A stretch of 64,000 nucleotides of DNA from Roseicyclus sp. (GTDB taxonomy: Bacteria; Pseudomonadota; Alphaproteobacteria; Rhodobacterales; Rhodobacteraceae). Location of the stretch: contig JAGYKZ010000005.1 in NCBI GenBank assembly GCA_018401385.1, forward strand, positions 1-64,000, in the 5' to 3' direction. Shown here in pieces: positions 45,401-56,468 of the stretch. A model generated the notes under the pieces. That model made no database searches. It was not told the origin of the DNA and saw only the letters and a program-made list of their open reading frames with translations. The stretch's first letter is position 1. The number at the start of each line of letters is the position of its first letter. The position numbers and the translations under genes are program-made.

Positions 45401-46293
45401 CCTGCGCTGTCCAAGGACAGTCCCAACTGATAGACATCGCGCTTGGGCAAGCCCAGTTCGGTGGCCACCTGCGCGGCCGCAGTTTTCAATCGCTCGGATT
45501 TTAGGCGCTCGCGCAACAGGGCGATCACGGTGGCCTCATCTGCGATTTGTTTTTCCGCGCGATCAATCACAAGAACAATTTCGCCTTTCAAGCTGCGCTC
45601 GGATACCGCCGCGATCACCTCGGCCAGCGATCCACGAATGATTTCTTCAAATTTTTTGGTCAATTCACGGCACAATGCGATTTGGCGATCATGGCTCCAA
45701 AGTTGGGCCATTTCGTTTAACAATTTGTGAATCCGTTTGGGGCTCTCATAAAGGATCAGCGTGGCGGGCACTGTGTTCAATTCGGCCAAGAATTTTTGGC
45801 GTTCACCGCTTTTGGGTGGGGGGAAGCCTGCGAAAAGGAATCGGTCACTGGGCAGACCCGATACGGTCAGCGCTGCCAAGGAGGCCGATGGGCCGGGGGC
45901 GGTGGTGACAGCATAGCCTTGCGCAATCGCAGCACGCCCCAAGGCAAAGCCTGGATCGGCCACCAGCGGTGTTCCTGCCTCGGACGCATAGGCCACAGAT
46001 TTCCCTTCCGCCAAATGCGCCATGATCTTGGGGCGCATCTCGGCCCCGTTGTGATCATGATAGGGCAGCACTGGCCGCCCGTTCAAAGCCACGCCGTGAA
46101 TATCCAACAAATGGCGCAAGCTTCGGGTATCCTCGGCGGCAATTACATCGCAATTGGCCAAAATATCCAAACCGCGCAACGTGATGTCGCGCGCGCTGCC
46201 AATGGGGGTGGCGATGAAATACAGCCCCGCAGCCAGCTTGGCCGTGCGGGGGGCGTATAAGAACTCGCGCCCGTTTTCTGTGTGGTTTTGCAT
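45397..46293 (-). CDS. rsmI: 16S rRNA 2'-O-ribose C1402 methyltransferase
   Basis: A 298-residue SAM-dependent methyltransferase (tetrapyrrole-methylase fold). GLYFIATPIGSARDITLRGL, DVIAAEDTRSLRHLL, YASEAGTPLVADPGFAL, APGPSASLAAL and LYESPKRIHKLLNEM are the expected blocks. It modifies C1402 of 16S rRNA near the decoding site. The ATG at 46293 gives a slightly longer N-terminus than some homologues. It is divergent from the LpoA-like gene. Confidence 0.95.
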   Translation of the reverse strand: MQNHTENGREFLYAPRTAKLAAGLYFIATPIGSARDITLRGLDILANCDVIAAEDTRSLRHLLDIHGVALNGRPVLPYHDHNGAEMRPKIMAHLAEGKSVAYASEAGTPLVADPGFALGRAAIAQGYAVTTAPGPSASLAALTVSGLPSDRFLFAGFPPPKSGERQKFLAELNTVPATLILYESPKRIHKLLNEMAQLWSHDRQIALCRELTKKFEEIIRGSLAEVIAAVSERSLKGEIVLVIDRAEKQIADEATVIALLRERLKSERLKTAAAQVATELGLPKRDVYQLGLSLDSAG

Positions 46294-46396
46294 TTGATCC
46301 GTTGTTTATCTGTCAGGCTGTGCCATTGCGAGCGTTTACTTGGCGGGAAGGAGTGGCTAGGGTTTGCCAGAATTGGCCCCACTGGGAGAGACCACT

Positions 46397-47551
46397 ATGA
46401 TCCCTGCTTTGACAAAGTTTCGCAAGTTCTTGCGGGTGAGTTTGCTTTTGTTCGTTGGCGCGGCTGTTTCGGCCTGTCAGGTTGGTCTGGGATCAGGCCC
46501 GCAGGTCGGTCAAACCGTGCGTGTGGCGATGCTGTTGCCTTATGGCTCTCCCAATGCGGGGGATGATCTTTTGGCATCAAGCCTTGAAAATGCCGCACGG
46601 CTTGCCGCCTCTGAGGCCATCGGAACAGAAATTGAATTGGTGGTCTATCCAACCCAAGCCGATGCAGGCACCGCCGCCGCTGTGGCGCAGCAAGCGGTGT
46701 CCGAAGGGGCTGATGTGATCTTGGGGCCGTTGCGCTCGGATGCGGCGGCGGCGGTGGGGGTGGCTGTGGCAAACTCCAACGTCTCGGTCCTGAGCTTTTC
46801 CAACAATGCCAGCATCGCGGGCCGGAACCTCTTCGTTCTGGGGCTGACCTTTGACAATGCGGCCCAGCGTATGGTGGCCTATGCGGCGGCCAATGGCCGT
46901 GACAGGATCATGGTGGTTCATGCGCGTAATCTGGCAGGTGAGGTGGCCCGTGATGCCGTCCGCCGCGCGGCCGCCGCGACTGGTGCCAATCTGGTCGGCG
47001 AGGTCGCCTATGAATTCAGCCAAACGGGCGTTGTCGCCGCCCTGCCCGAGGTCGAGGCGATGGTGGCCCAAACAGGGGCTAATGCAATGATCCTCACAGC
47101 GGATGCTTCTGGTGCCTTGCCGCTGTTCGGCCAATTGTTGCCCGATAATGGATTTGACACGGAAGCCACCAAGATCATCGGCCTCACCCGCTGGGACATT
47201 CCCGCGCAAACCTTGGATATTCGGGGGTTGCAAGGCGGCTGGTTCATCCTGCCAGACCCCAATGCGGAAAGTGCGTTCCGCACACGGTATCAATTGGCCT
47301 ATCAGCAAGCACCCCATAATCTTGCGCCTTTGGCCTATGATGGGATGCGCGCCGTGATCGATACGGTCGGACGCACGGGCCGACTGGGGGGCGTTGATTT
47401 TGCTTCTGGCTCTGGCTTTGCGGGCGCAAACGGGGTATTCCGCTTCCTACCCGATGGCACGATTGAGCGCGGTCTTGCCGTTGTGACTTTGCAAGAAGGG
47501 CAGATCATCCTTGTTGACCCCGCACCAAGAACTCTCGGCGCTGGACTCTGA
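46397..47551 (+). CDS. Penicillin-binding-protein activator (LpoA/LppC-like lipoprotein)
   Basis: A 384-residue exported lipoprotein: signal LLLFVGAAVSAC with lipobox cysteine near residue 22, then a periplasmic-binding-like domain (VAMLLPYGSPNAG, GADVILGPLRSDAAAAVG). In E. coli LpoA activates PBP1a from the outer membrane; the same role is inferred here. The ATG at 46397 is chosen as the signal peptide begins there. Its end overlaps the glnD start by about 40 bases. Confidence 0.85.
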   Translation: MIPALTKFRKFLRVSLLLFVGAAVSACQVGLGSGPQVGQTVRVAMLLPYGSPNAGDDLLASSLENAARLAASEAIGTEIELVVYPTQADAGTAAAVAQQAVSEGADVILGPLRSDAAAAVGVAVANSNVSVLSFSNNASIAGRNLFVLGLTFDNAAQRMVAYAAANGRDRIMVVHARNLAGEVARDAVRRAAAATGANLVGEVAYEFSQTGVVAALPEVEAMVAQTGANAMILTADASGALPLFGQLLPDNGFDTEATKIIGLTRWDIPAQTLDIRGLQGGWFILPDPNAESAFRTRYQLAYQQAPHNLAPLAYDGMRAVIDTVGRTGRLGGVDFASGSGFAGANGVFRFLPDGTIERGLAVVTLQEGQIILVDPAPRTLGAGL

Positions 47552-50342
47552 ACAGAACCCGCGCCTTTCCCTGATCCCATCATCAGCGGGGCAATTGATT
47601 TGTCCCGCTGATGATATTTTCAATGCAGATGCAGTGTCACTGGCCATCGATAACGCGATTGCGGATGTGCAGGACCCCGCACAAATCCGCATGGCGGTCG
47701 TGGCCATTTTGCAAAAAAACCAAGCCGAGGGTCGCGCGGCGATTGAGCGCGCATTTTCAGAAACACCCCTGACCGCACGGCGTGTGACGCGAGCCTATGT
47801 GCATTTGACGGATGGTTTGGTGCAACAGGTTTTGCGCGTGGCCGCCACAAGGTTGCATCCCAATCCGACACCCACCGAGGGAGAGCGGATGGCCGTCTTG
47901 GCCGTGGGTGGTTATGGCCGTGGCGAGATGGCCCCGTTTTCCGATGTCGATCTTTTGTTTCTTACCCCATGGAAAAGCACGGGCTGGGTCGAGAGCGTGA
48001 TTGAATCGAGCCTTTATATGCTGTGGGATTTGAAGCTTAAGGTGGGCCATGCCACCCGCAACATCAAAGACTGTCTGCGCTTGGGACGCGAGGATTTCAC
48101 GATCCGCACCGCATTGTTGGAGATGCGTCATCTGACGGGAAATGCGGAGCTGTCGGCGCAGCTCAAAAACACCCTGCGCAAGGACCTGTTTGACGGAAGC
48201 CTTTCCGATTTTATCGAAGCCAAGCTTGAAGAACGCGTGACGCGCCACAAAAAACAAGGTGGTCAGCGTTATATGCTTGAGCCGAACGTGAAGGAGGGCA
48301 AAGGCGGTTTGCGTGATTTGCAAACCCTGTATTGGATCGCAAAATATCAGCACGGGGTTGCACAGGCCGAGGATTTGGTCGCGCTCAAAGTGTTCAGCCG
48401 CGATGAATTTGACGCCTTTGATGCGGCAGAACGTTTTTTGTGGTCTGTGCGCTGTCACCTTCATGCCATTGCGGGGCGTGCGCAGGATGTCCTGAGCTTC
48501 GATTTGCAGGTGCAGGTCGCGGAGCGGATGCATTACGCGGATCATTCAGGCCGCCGCGCGGTCGAGCATTTCATGCAAGATTATTTCCGCCATGCCACAC
48601 GGGTGGGTGAGTTGACCCGTATTTTCTTGACCGCGCTAGAGGCAAGTCACGCAAAGAGTGAACCAAAAATCTTGGGTTTTTTGCGCGGACGCAGCCGCAA
48701 AAAGAAACTGAAAGCGGGCTATGCGCTCAAACAGAACCGTCTGACCGTGGAAAACGAGGCGATTTTTCTATCCGATAAAATCAACCTCTTGCGCATTTTC
48801 GAGGAGGCCTTGCGCACAGGTTATCTTCTGCATCCCGATGCGATGCGGATGATTTCGGCCAATCTGCACCTCATCGACTATGCCATGCGCCGCGACCGTG
48901 AAGCAAACGGAATATTTCTCGATCTCGTGCTGAAACAAGGCAACCCCGAGCGCGCTTTGCGGCGGATGAATGAATTGGGGGTGCTTGGGGCGTTCATTCC
49001 CGATTTTGCGGCCATTGTCGCGATGATGCAGTTCAATATGTATCACAGCTACACGGTGGATGAGCATACGATTCAGGTTGTCTCCACCCTCGCGCAGATC
49101 GAGCGGGGTGAATTGGTTGAAGAGCTGCCTATTGCCTCCGCTATTCTCAAGCGGGGGGTGAACCGCAAGGTGCTCTATATTGCGTGCCTGTTGCACGATA
49201 TCGGCAAGGGGCGCAAAGAGGATCACTCGATCTTGGGCGCGCGCATAGCCCGTGCGCTTTGCCCGCGATTGGGGCTGAAAAAACCCATGAGACCGAGACG
49301 GTCGAATGGCTGGTGCGCTATCATTTGCTGATGTCTGATATGGCGCAGAAAACGCGATATCGCGGACCCGCGTACGGTGCGGGATTTTGCGAAATTGGTC
49401 AAAACGCGCCAGCGTCTGGATTTGCTGACGGTGCTGACGGTCTGCGATATTCGCGGGGTTGGACCTGATACATGGAATAATTGGAAAGCCACGCTGTTGC
49501 GCGGTCTTTATCGCGCCACGGCGGAGGCATTGGAGACAGGGCTTGAAGACCTGAACCGTGACAAGCTGGAAAGTGAAGGCAAGAAAACCTTGCGCGCGGC
49601 TCTGGCCAACTGGCCAAAAGCGGAATTGAAGGCCGAGATTGACCGCCACTATGGCCCCTATTGGCAGGGGTTGGACATCGCCAGCCAAATCATTTTTGCC
49701 AATATGTTGCTGGGTTTGCGCGATGATGAAATTCGCATTGATATCCAGCGCGACACGGATCGCGATGCCACCCGCGTCTGTTTTGCCCTTGTGGATCATC
49801 CAGGCATCTTCAGCCGTTTGGCGGGGGCCTTGTCGCTTGTGGGGGCGAATGTCGTGGATGCGCGCACCTATACCTCCAAGGATGGCTATGCCACGGCTGT
49901 GTTCTGGGTCCAAGATTCCGATGGCAATCCCTATGAAGATGCCCGCTTGCCTCGCTTGACGGCCATGATTGACAAAACCCTGCGGGGCGAAGTTGTGGCG
50001 TCCAAAGCCTTCGAGGGGCGCGACAAGATCAAGAAGCGCGAGCGCACCTTTAATGTGGCCACCAACATCACCTTCGACAATGACGGGTCCGAGATTTATA
50101 CCATCATCGAAGTGGACACTCGCGATCGTCCGGGTCTGCTCTATGATCTGACCAAGACCTTGGCGGCGAATAACATTTACATCGCAAGCGCCATGATTGC
50201 GACATTCGGAGTGCAGGTGGTGGATGTGTTTTATGTGAAGGATATGTTTGGTCTGAAACTGCACTCAAAATCGCGGCAGGATATGCTTGAACGCAAACTG
50301 CGCGATGCCATAGCCCGCGTGGCAGAGCGCGCGGGGGTATAG
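47511..50342 (+). pseudogene. glnD: PII uridylyltransferase/uridylyl-removing enzyme, two compensating shifts
   Basis: GlnD modifies PII proteins by glutamine level, the master nitrogen sensor. The nucleotidyltransferase core is VGGYGRGEMAPFSDVDLLFL, the HD domain includes YTVDEHTIQV and LLHDIGKGRKEDHS, and two ACT domains follow (VCFALVDHPGIFSRLAGALS and EVDTRDRPGLLYDLTKTLAA). The frame breaks near A6 at 49278-49283 (one A short) and near A4 at about 49348 (one A too many). Between them ETETVEWLVRYHLLMSDMAQK reads cleanly. Both lesions are in A-runs and cancel out, so an intact gene is likely. TTG start. Confidence 0.9.
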
Positions 50343-50347
50343 CGGGC

Positions 50348-51880
50348 GTGGCGACCTCTCCGATCAGATTGGGTTTTGGTTTTCTCACCGTGGGGGGCTG
50401 GACCCTAATCAGCCGCGTCCTCGGGTTTCTGCGCGACATCTTGATTGCGCGCTACTTGGGCGCAGGCGGGGTGGCCGAGGCCTTTTTGGTGGCGTTCTCC
50501 TTGCCCAATATGTTTCGCCGCTTTTTTGCCGAAGGGGCGATGAACACGGCCTTTGTGCCAATTTTTTCCAAAAAACTGGAAGGCGGCAGCGATGCGCTGC
50601 CTTTTGCGCGCAATGCGCTATCGATGCTTGGCGTATTTTTGATCCTCTTCACGCTGCTTGCCCAAATGGCCATGCCATGGCTTGTCTTGGCGATGGCCTC
50701 TGGGTTTGCGGGGGACACCACACATGAGTACTGGTGAAGGAATTGGCCGGATTTGTTTCGCCTTACATTCCGCTGACACTGATGGCTGCTCTGATCTCCG
50801 GGATGCTTAATGCAGGGCGCTGCCGCCGCCGCCGCGCCTGTTCTGCTGAATGTAATCCCCAGGTCGGCTCTGATTTATGGCGCGCAACGCGCAGATGGCA
50901 GCCCCGCCGCGCGCGTGATCGGCTTGGCGCTCTCTTTGGGGGTGCCCGTGGCTGGTGGCGCAATTGATCTCGGGTGTGGTGGGTTGCTTGACGGCAGGTT
51001 TCAAGAGACCGCCCACATGGCCAAAAACTCACCCTGACTGCGCCGATTGGCCATTGTCGCAGGGCCTCGCGCTTGCAGGTGGTGTGGTGCAGGTCAACTT
51101 TGTTAAGGTCAGGTGGCCAGTTTTTGAAGGCGCGAATGGTGATGGCTGTCTACGGACAGCTGCACACTGCTGCTTGGGGTCGTGGGCATTGCCATCGCGC
51201 GGCCCTTCCTCCCCGAGCTTTCCTGTCGCTTGCGCAGGATGAGGCGGAGGGGCGTGATGCGCTGCCGCGCGCGGCGGAGATCGGGATGATTTGACCATTC
51301 CGGCTGCGGTGGCCTTGGTCGTGATCCCCAGGCCTTGGTCTCGGTCCTGTTCGAGCGGGGCTCGGCGCAAGTGATACCATCGCTACCGCATGGGCCGTTG
51401 CGATTTATGGCGCGGACTGCCGCTTTGTGGCCAAAAAATCTGGCAGCTCGTATTTTATGCCCGCGAGGATACCAAGCGCCCGTTTCAATATGCGCTTGTC
51501 GCGATGGCTGTGAATGCTGGTTTGGCCATCGGGCTTGCCTTCCTTATCGGCTATCAACGCTGGTTTTGGCGACCATTGGTTTCGGCCTGGGTCAGCGTCA
51601 CTAACAGCCTTTGGCGCTGAAACGCTATTGGCATGCTCAGCAGCCTATGATGGCGCGGCATCGAAAATCCCAGCCCCGCGACGGCAGCTGCGCTGCGGCG
51701 ATGGGCGTTGTTCTATACGGTGCCAGCCTGACCTGCGCCCGTCTTTGCAGGGGGTGGCGCGCTGCGCCATCTGGGCCTTGCGGGTCTGATCGTTGGCATG
51801 GCATCTATGCGGCATTCGGGCGGTTGTTCGGGGCCTTTTCATTTCAAGTGAACTCACAGGGCGGCGCTCAGTCGAAAGGG
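50348..51880 (+). pseudogene. murJ: Lipid II flippase MurJ (MviN), heavily frameshifted
   Basis: MurJ flips lipid II across the inner membrane. The first 125 residues read well (GWTLISRVLGFLRDILIARY, FFAEGAMNTAFVPIF) from a GTG at 50348, five bases after glnD. Then pieces appear in changing frames: SPYIPLTLMAALISGMLNA, GAAAAAAPVLLNV, FYAREDTKRPFQYALVAMA and LAFLIGYQRWFWRPL. More than five frame changes occur in 1.1 kb. As MurJ is normally essential, this is hard to accept as real unless another flippase exists. The end is estimated. Confidence 0.82.
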
Positions 51881-51971
51881 GAGACGGTAGAGGGGCGGTT
51901 TCCTATTTAAGCCCCCTTGTGCCGCGCCACATAGGTTTAGATGGATGACGAAGTGAAAAGGTGAGATCATC

Positions 51972-53175
51972 ATGATTTCAGGAAAGCGCATTTTGCTCAT
52001 TATTGGCGGGGTAACGCGTTTATAAATGCCTTGAGCTGATCCGGGCCGTCTGCGCGATCAGGGTGCCACAGTGACCCCTGTGTTGACTAAGGCGGCAGGG
52101 GAATTTGTCACGCCAAGCTTCCGCTGCGGCGCTGGCCGCTCAAAAACCCTACACCGATCTATTCGATCTGACCGATGAGGCCGAGATGGGGCATATAGAA
52201 TTGTCCCGTGCCGCGGATTTGGTTGTGGTGGCCCCTGCAACGGCAAATCTGATGGCCAAAATGGCGGGGGGCCATGCGGATGATTTGGCCTCAACCCTAT
52301 TGATGGCAACCGACAAGCCCGTGTTGATTGCACCAGCCATGAATGTGCGGATGTGGGAACACCCTGCAACCAAGCGCAATCTGGCGCAGCTTTTGGCGGA
52401 TGGCATCCGCACCGTTGGCCCAAATGACGGTGGCATGGCCTGTGGTGAATTCGGCCCCGGTCGAATGGCCGAACCTGACGAGATCATCCACGCTATTGCC
52501 GCGCAATTTGGCCAAGGCGCGCTTACAGGGCGACATATCCTGATCACCTCTGGGCCAACACATGAACCGATTGATCCCGTGCGCTATATCGCGAACCGTT
52601 CCTCTGGCGCACAAGGTGCCGCAATGGCGATGGCCTGCCGTGATTTGGGTGCAACGGTCACCTTCATCACGGGCCCTGCCACGGTGCCGCCACCGCATGG
52701 CGTGGATGTCATTAAGGTTGAGACAGCCGCCCAGATGGCCCAAGCCGTGACAGAGGCCCTTCCTGCCGATGCGGCGATTTTCGCCGCTGCTGTGGCGGAC
52801 TGGCGGGTGGATCAGTCCGCTGCGCAGAAGATCAAGAAAACGGCGGATGGCGCGCCACCTGCGCTCAGTTTCGTGGAGAACCCCGATATTTTGGCCAAGG
52901 TGGCGCAGATGAAAGCAGGTCGTCCTGCATTGGTTGTGGGCTTTGCTGCCGAGACCGAAAACCTTGTCGATCATGCCCGTGCGAAATTGGCCCGCAAAGG
53001 ATGCGATTGGATTGTCGCCAATGATGTTTCACCCGAAACGTGCATCATGGGTGGTGCGCATAATGCGGTGACGCTGGTGACCAAAGACGGGGCGGATGCA
53101 TGGCCGCGCCTCAGCAAACATGAAACCGCCACGCGTCTTGCCGCGCGTCTTGCAGAAGCCTTGGAGCGCGGCTGA
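51972..53175 (+). pseudogene. coaBC: Phosphopantothenoylcysteine decarboxylase/synthase CoaBC, N-terminus frameshifted
   Basis: A bifunctional coenzyme A biosynthesis enzyme. The start MISGKRILLIIGG at 51972 loses frame near 52008, regains it for TVTPVLTKAAGEFVTP, and shifts again near 52113 (two bases missing). From there to the stop it is intact: LSRAADLVVVAPATANLMAK, APAMNVRMWEHP, GRHILITSGPTHEPIDPVRY and AAVADWRV. The clean part includes most of CoaC's active site and all of CoaB. Coenzyme A synthesis is essential, so the lesion is suspect. The stop overlaps dut (TGATG). Confidence 0.85.
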
Positions 53176-53641
53176 TGGCGGTGACGGTTCACTTCCTGCG
53201 CGAGGAATGGGCTGATCCCGATCTGCCCCTGCCACAATACGAGACAGATGGCGCGGCGGGGTTTGATCTGCGCGCGCAATTACCCGCGCCGGAGCGGGAA
53301 GTGGGGCTGATCCTTGCCCCTATGGCGCGCGCCTTGATCCAGACGGGGTTTCGCGTGGCCGTGCCTGATGGGTTCGAGTTGCAAATCCGTCCGCGCTCGG
53401 GCCTTGCATTGAAGCATGGTGTAACCTTGGCCAATGCGCCTGGAACCGTGGATTGTGATTACCGCGGTCCCTTGGGGGTCATTTTGATCAATCTCAGCGA
53501 TACGCCCTTTGCCATCGCGCATGGGGATCGCATTGCACAAGGCGTGGTGGCCGCGATGGTGCAGGCGCGCATCACGGCGGTTTCGGCGCTTGATGAGACC
53601 GCGCGCGGGGCGGGTGGTTTCGCTCGACTGGGCAAGGCTGA
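53175..53641 (+). pseudogene. dut: dUTP diphosphatase with one-base loss at the last motif
   Basis: A trimeric dUTPase that keeps uracil out of DNA. Motifs 1-4 are intact (ETDGAAGFDLRA, IRPRSGLALKHG, GTVDCDYRGPLGVIL, GDRIAQGVV). Motif 5 should read RGAGGFGSTG but loses one G at about 53620, so GGFARLGKA follows and the frame runs on to 53906, fused to the next gene. Restoring a G puts a TGA at 53639-53641, overlapping the next ATG. The corrected protein is about 155 residues. Confidence 0.88.
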
Positions 53642-53906
53642 TGGTGGCGGTTCTTGTGGTCATGGCCTCCCTTTGGGGTTTTGGCGCGGTGATGAAAACC
53701 GCCTATACGCTTTCGGCGGGGCTCGTGATGATTGCTCTGGTTTATTTTGTGGTGTGTTATTATCGGTTTCCGCCCGTGGACACGGCTGCGCGTGGCCATT
53801 TGGCGAGAGCGCCGCGCCATGGTTGATGCTGGGCGCTGCGGTTTTGGTGGTTCTGGCCTATCGCGCGGTGCTCAACTGCCTGCGCCAGGCGTGGCGCAGC
53901 CCGTGA
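53641..53906 (+). pseudogene. Small two-segment membrane protein, one frameshift
   Basis: Starts at ATG 53641 within TGATG of dut and reads VAVLVVMASLWGFGAVM and GLVMIALVYFVVCYYRF. The frame then changes near 53770 to continue as PWLMLGAAVLVVLAYRAVLNCL in the other frame, ending at 53906. It resembles an uncharacterised small membrane protein that I expect between dut and the moeB-like gene in Rhodobacterales. Function unknown. Confidence 0.55.
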
Positions 53907-54670
53907 TGCAGGTCGTCCCAAGCCAACAGGGCGTTTTCACGTCCGAGGAGCTGCAACGCCAGCGCCATATCACCTGCCCGACATTGGAGGGAGGGGCAAA
54001 AGGCGCTAAAAGCCGCCAAGGTTTTGCGGTGGTGCGGGCGGGCTTGGTCGCCGGTGCTTCTTTTTATCTGGTGGCTGGGGTAGGGCGGACAGGATTGACC
54101 TGATCTCGTCAGCCTCTCGAACCTTCCCCAGCGCCAGATCATTCACCGTGATGTCGATCAGGATATACCCAAAGTCTTTCTGCCGAACGCGCAATGAAGG
54201 CGATCAACCGCACCTGGACATCCGCCCCATCAATGTGCATTGGCCGAGGATTTCGGCAACTGATCTGTTCACGGAATATGATCTGATTATTGACGGAACA
54301 GACCGTTTCCTGAGACCGTAATGATCAACGTTGCGGCGGTTGCCGCAAAACGCCCTTTTGGCCGGGGCGATTTCCGCATGGGAAGGGCAAATCACGCTTT
54401 ATGCGCCCGATCAAAACGGGCCGTGCATGGCTTCAGTTTTCCCGCATCCACCCAAAGAGGGCATGGCTGCCACCGCGCTGAGACAGGTGTCATCGGGGCG
54501 CTCTAGGGATCATCGGGACCATGATGGCCTTGGAGGCAATCAAACACATCACGGGCGCGGGGCAGGGGCTATTGGGGCGCATGGTGCTTTATGATGCGCT
54601 TGCGCCTGAAACACGCATCTTGCGGCTGAAGCGGGATCCAAACTGCCCCGTTTGCGGTCCGCGAGGTTAG
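53906..54670 (+). pseudogene. MoeB/HesA/ThiF-family adenylyltransferase, scrambled
   Basis: ThiF-fold enzymes adenylate sulfur-carrier proteins. Segments in different frames follow the family in the right order: FTSEELQRQRHI, QALKAAKVL, SLSNLPQRQIIHRDV, DLIIDGTDRF (54284-54312), AISAWEGQITLYAP, ETGVIGAL, ALEAIKHITGAGQGL, MVLYDALAPETRILRL and finally CPVC with the zinc-cysteine pair. I count at least six frame changes in 760 bases. It overlaps the small gene before it by TGATG and the convergent SH3 gene by four bases. Confidence 0.7.
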
Positions 54671-55281
54671 TCAAACACCTCATCATCCATCACGCCCCAG
54701 AGGATGGATTTTTCGACCCATCCCGTAACCCCATCCACCGCAAAGCGGCACCATTGGAATTGGCATTCGCTGACACGCCCGACCACGCCCCGCTCGGCTT
54801 GGGCAATCACGGGAGAGTTGAGGTCGGGGCGTTGACGCAAATCGGCGCGCAGGCTGTCGATGATGGCACTGCGGCGCCCTGATAAAAGCGCGTAATGCAT
54901 CCATCCGCCCACCCCGTCATGATCAACCACACGCCGCCAATGGCCATGTTCGGCCACCACCATCAGAGGCATATTGCGCTGTTGAAACACCCAATCAATG
55001 CGGTGATTGCGCGAGGGTCCCCGCCGCGCATAGGCGCGCGCGGCATCCATGGACACATAGCGGGGCAGGGGAAAGCCTGTTTCCGAGCCGATGGTTGGTG
55101 CCTCGAAACTTGGGACTGGCACGGGGCGCGGTGTATTCTCTTCTGGGATCTCAACGGGCACCAAGTTTTCTGGGCGTGGCAGCGGCACCGCGCCATCCGT
55201 GCTTTGCGCATCAACAGGCCCTGTCATGAGCGCCGCGCAGAGACCCAAAACCACAAAGTTGCGCACTGCGTGCTGCGCCAT
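54667..55281 (-). CDS. Exported SH3-domain protein
   Basis: A 204-residue protein with a signal peptide (FVVLGLCAALMTGPVDA), a proline-rich linker, and a bacterial SH3-like region of about 120 residues (ARAYARRGPSRNHRIDWVF, HGHWRRVVDHDGVGGWMHYAL, LNSPVIAQAERGVVGRVSEC, GVTGWVEKSILWG). It is probably periplasmic and perhaps binds cell wall. The family is common in Rhodobacterales and not characterised. It is followed convergently by the moeB-like gene. Confidence 0.85.
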   Translation of the reverse strand: MAQHAVRNFVVLGLCAALMTGPVDAQSTDGAVPLPRPENLVPVEIPEENTPRPVPVPSFEAPTIGSETGFPLPRYVSMDAARAYARRGPSRNHRIDWVFQQRNMPLMVVAEHGHWRRVVDHDGVGGWMHYALLSGRRSAIIDSLRADLRQRPDLNSPVIAQAERGVVGRVSECQFQWCRFAVDGVTGWVEKSILWGVMDDEVFD

Positions 55282-55464
55282 CCTATCCCTCGATCATGCC
55301 TCGATCCGCGTGCTGTCGCGCGGATTGTGTTCTTTGTAGCCAAGGTAACGAAAATCCACTGCGGGGGGAAGATAGGATTAACCGCACGGCCAATGCTTGC
55401 ACGCGGGCCGAGAATGGGGGAGTGTTAGATCATATGCACCTGCCCCTTGTCTTAGGAGATGGTT

Positions 55465-56445
55465 ATGCCCGCCCCGCGCCTCAAAGTTGTCGTCACCCGC
55501 CACTTGCCCGAAGCGGTCGAAACCCGCATGAGCGAATTGTTCGATGTGCAGTTGAATGACGAAGATCGCAAGCTGACGCGCGAGGAATTGGTGGCCGCCA
55601 TGCAAGCTGCAGATGTGATTGTCCCTTGTGTCACTGACCAGATTGATGCGGCCATGCTGGCCCAAGCGGGCGCGCAGCTGAAACTTATCGCCAATTATGG
55701 TGCAGGTGTGGACCATATTGACGTGGCCACGGCCCGCCAACGGGGGGTTTTGGTGACGAATACGCCCGGGGTGATGACCGATGACACGGCGGATATGACC
55801 ATGGCGCTGATTTTGGGTGTTTTGCGCCGCGTGCCCGAAGGGCAGGCCGTGATGCAATCAGGCGCATGGCGGATGGGCGCCAACCGCGCTGATGGGCGGT
55901 CGCGTGTCGGGCAAACGTTTGGGCATTCTGGGCATGGGCCGCATCGGGCAGGTTGTAGAGAGCGCGGCGGCCTTCTGGAATGCAGGTGCATTATCACAAC
56001 CGCCGCAGGTTGCACACTGATATCGAAGCTGCCCCTGGCGCGACCTATTGGGGAGAGCTTGGACCAGATGGTGGCGCGCATGGATGTGATATCGGTCAAC
56101 CGCCCGCACACGCCTTCGACATTCCATCTGCCTCAATGCGCGCAGGTTGAAATTGATGAAACCGTCCGCGGGATCGTCAACACCTCGCGCGGGAAGTGAT
56201 TGACGAAAACGCGCTGACACGGATGCTGCGCGCAGGCGAGATCGCGGTGCGGGCTTGGATGTGTTTGAGCGTGGCCATAATCAACCCGCGTCTGCGTGAA
56301 TTGGAAAACGTGATCCTGCTGCCCCACATGGGCTCGGCTACCGTGGAGGGGGCGGATCGAGATGGGTGAGAAAGTCTTGATCAACATCAAGACCTATGCC
56401 GACGGGCACAGACCCCCCGATCTGGTGGTGCCAAGCATGGTGTAA
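55465..56445 (+). pseudogene. D-2-hydroxyacid dehydrogenase (glyoxylate/hydroxypyruvate reductase type), frameshifted
   Basis: The first 130 residues read cleanly (VVVTRHLPEAVETRMSELF, LKLIANYGAGVDHID, RGVLVTNTPGVMTDDTADM). The NAD-binding GILGMGRIGQ reads in another frame near 55930. Then come HYHNRRRLHTDIEA, LDQMVARMDVISVN, IVNTSRG and ALTRMLRAGEIA in further frames, and LVVPSMV before the TAA. The ATG at 55465 is chosen by GGAG spacing. It would reduce glyoxylate or hydroxypyruvate. Confidence 0.8.
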
Positions 56446-56468
56446 GCGGGGCGGTTTTTGTCAAGGCC

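Noticed and set aside
48768-50264. 498-codon open frame opposite glnD
   Set aside because: Histidine/arginine/isoleucine-rich shadow of the true coding strand, with no domain or start signal. Its openness across the glnD break is a by-product of codon use.
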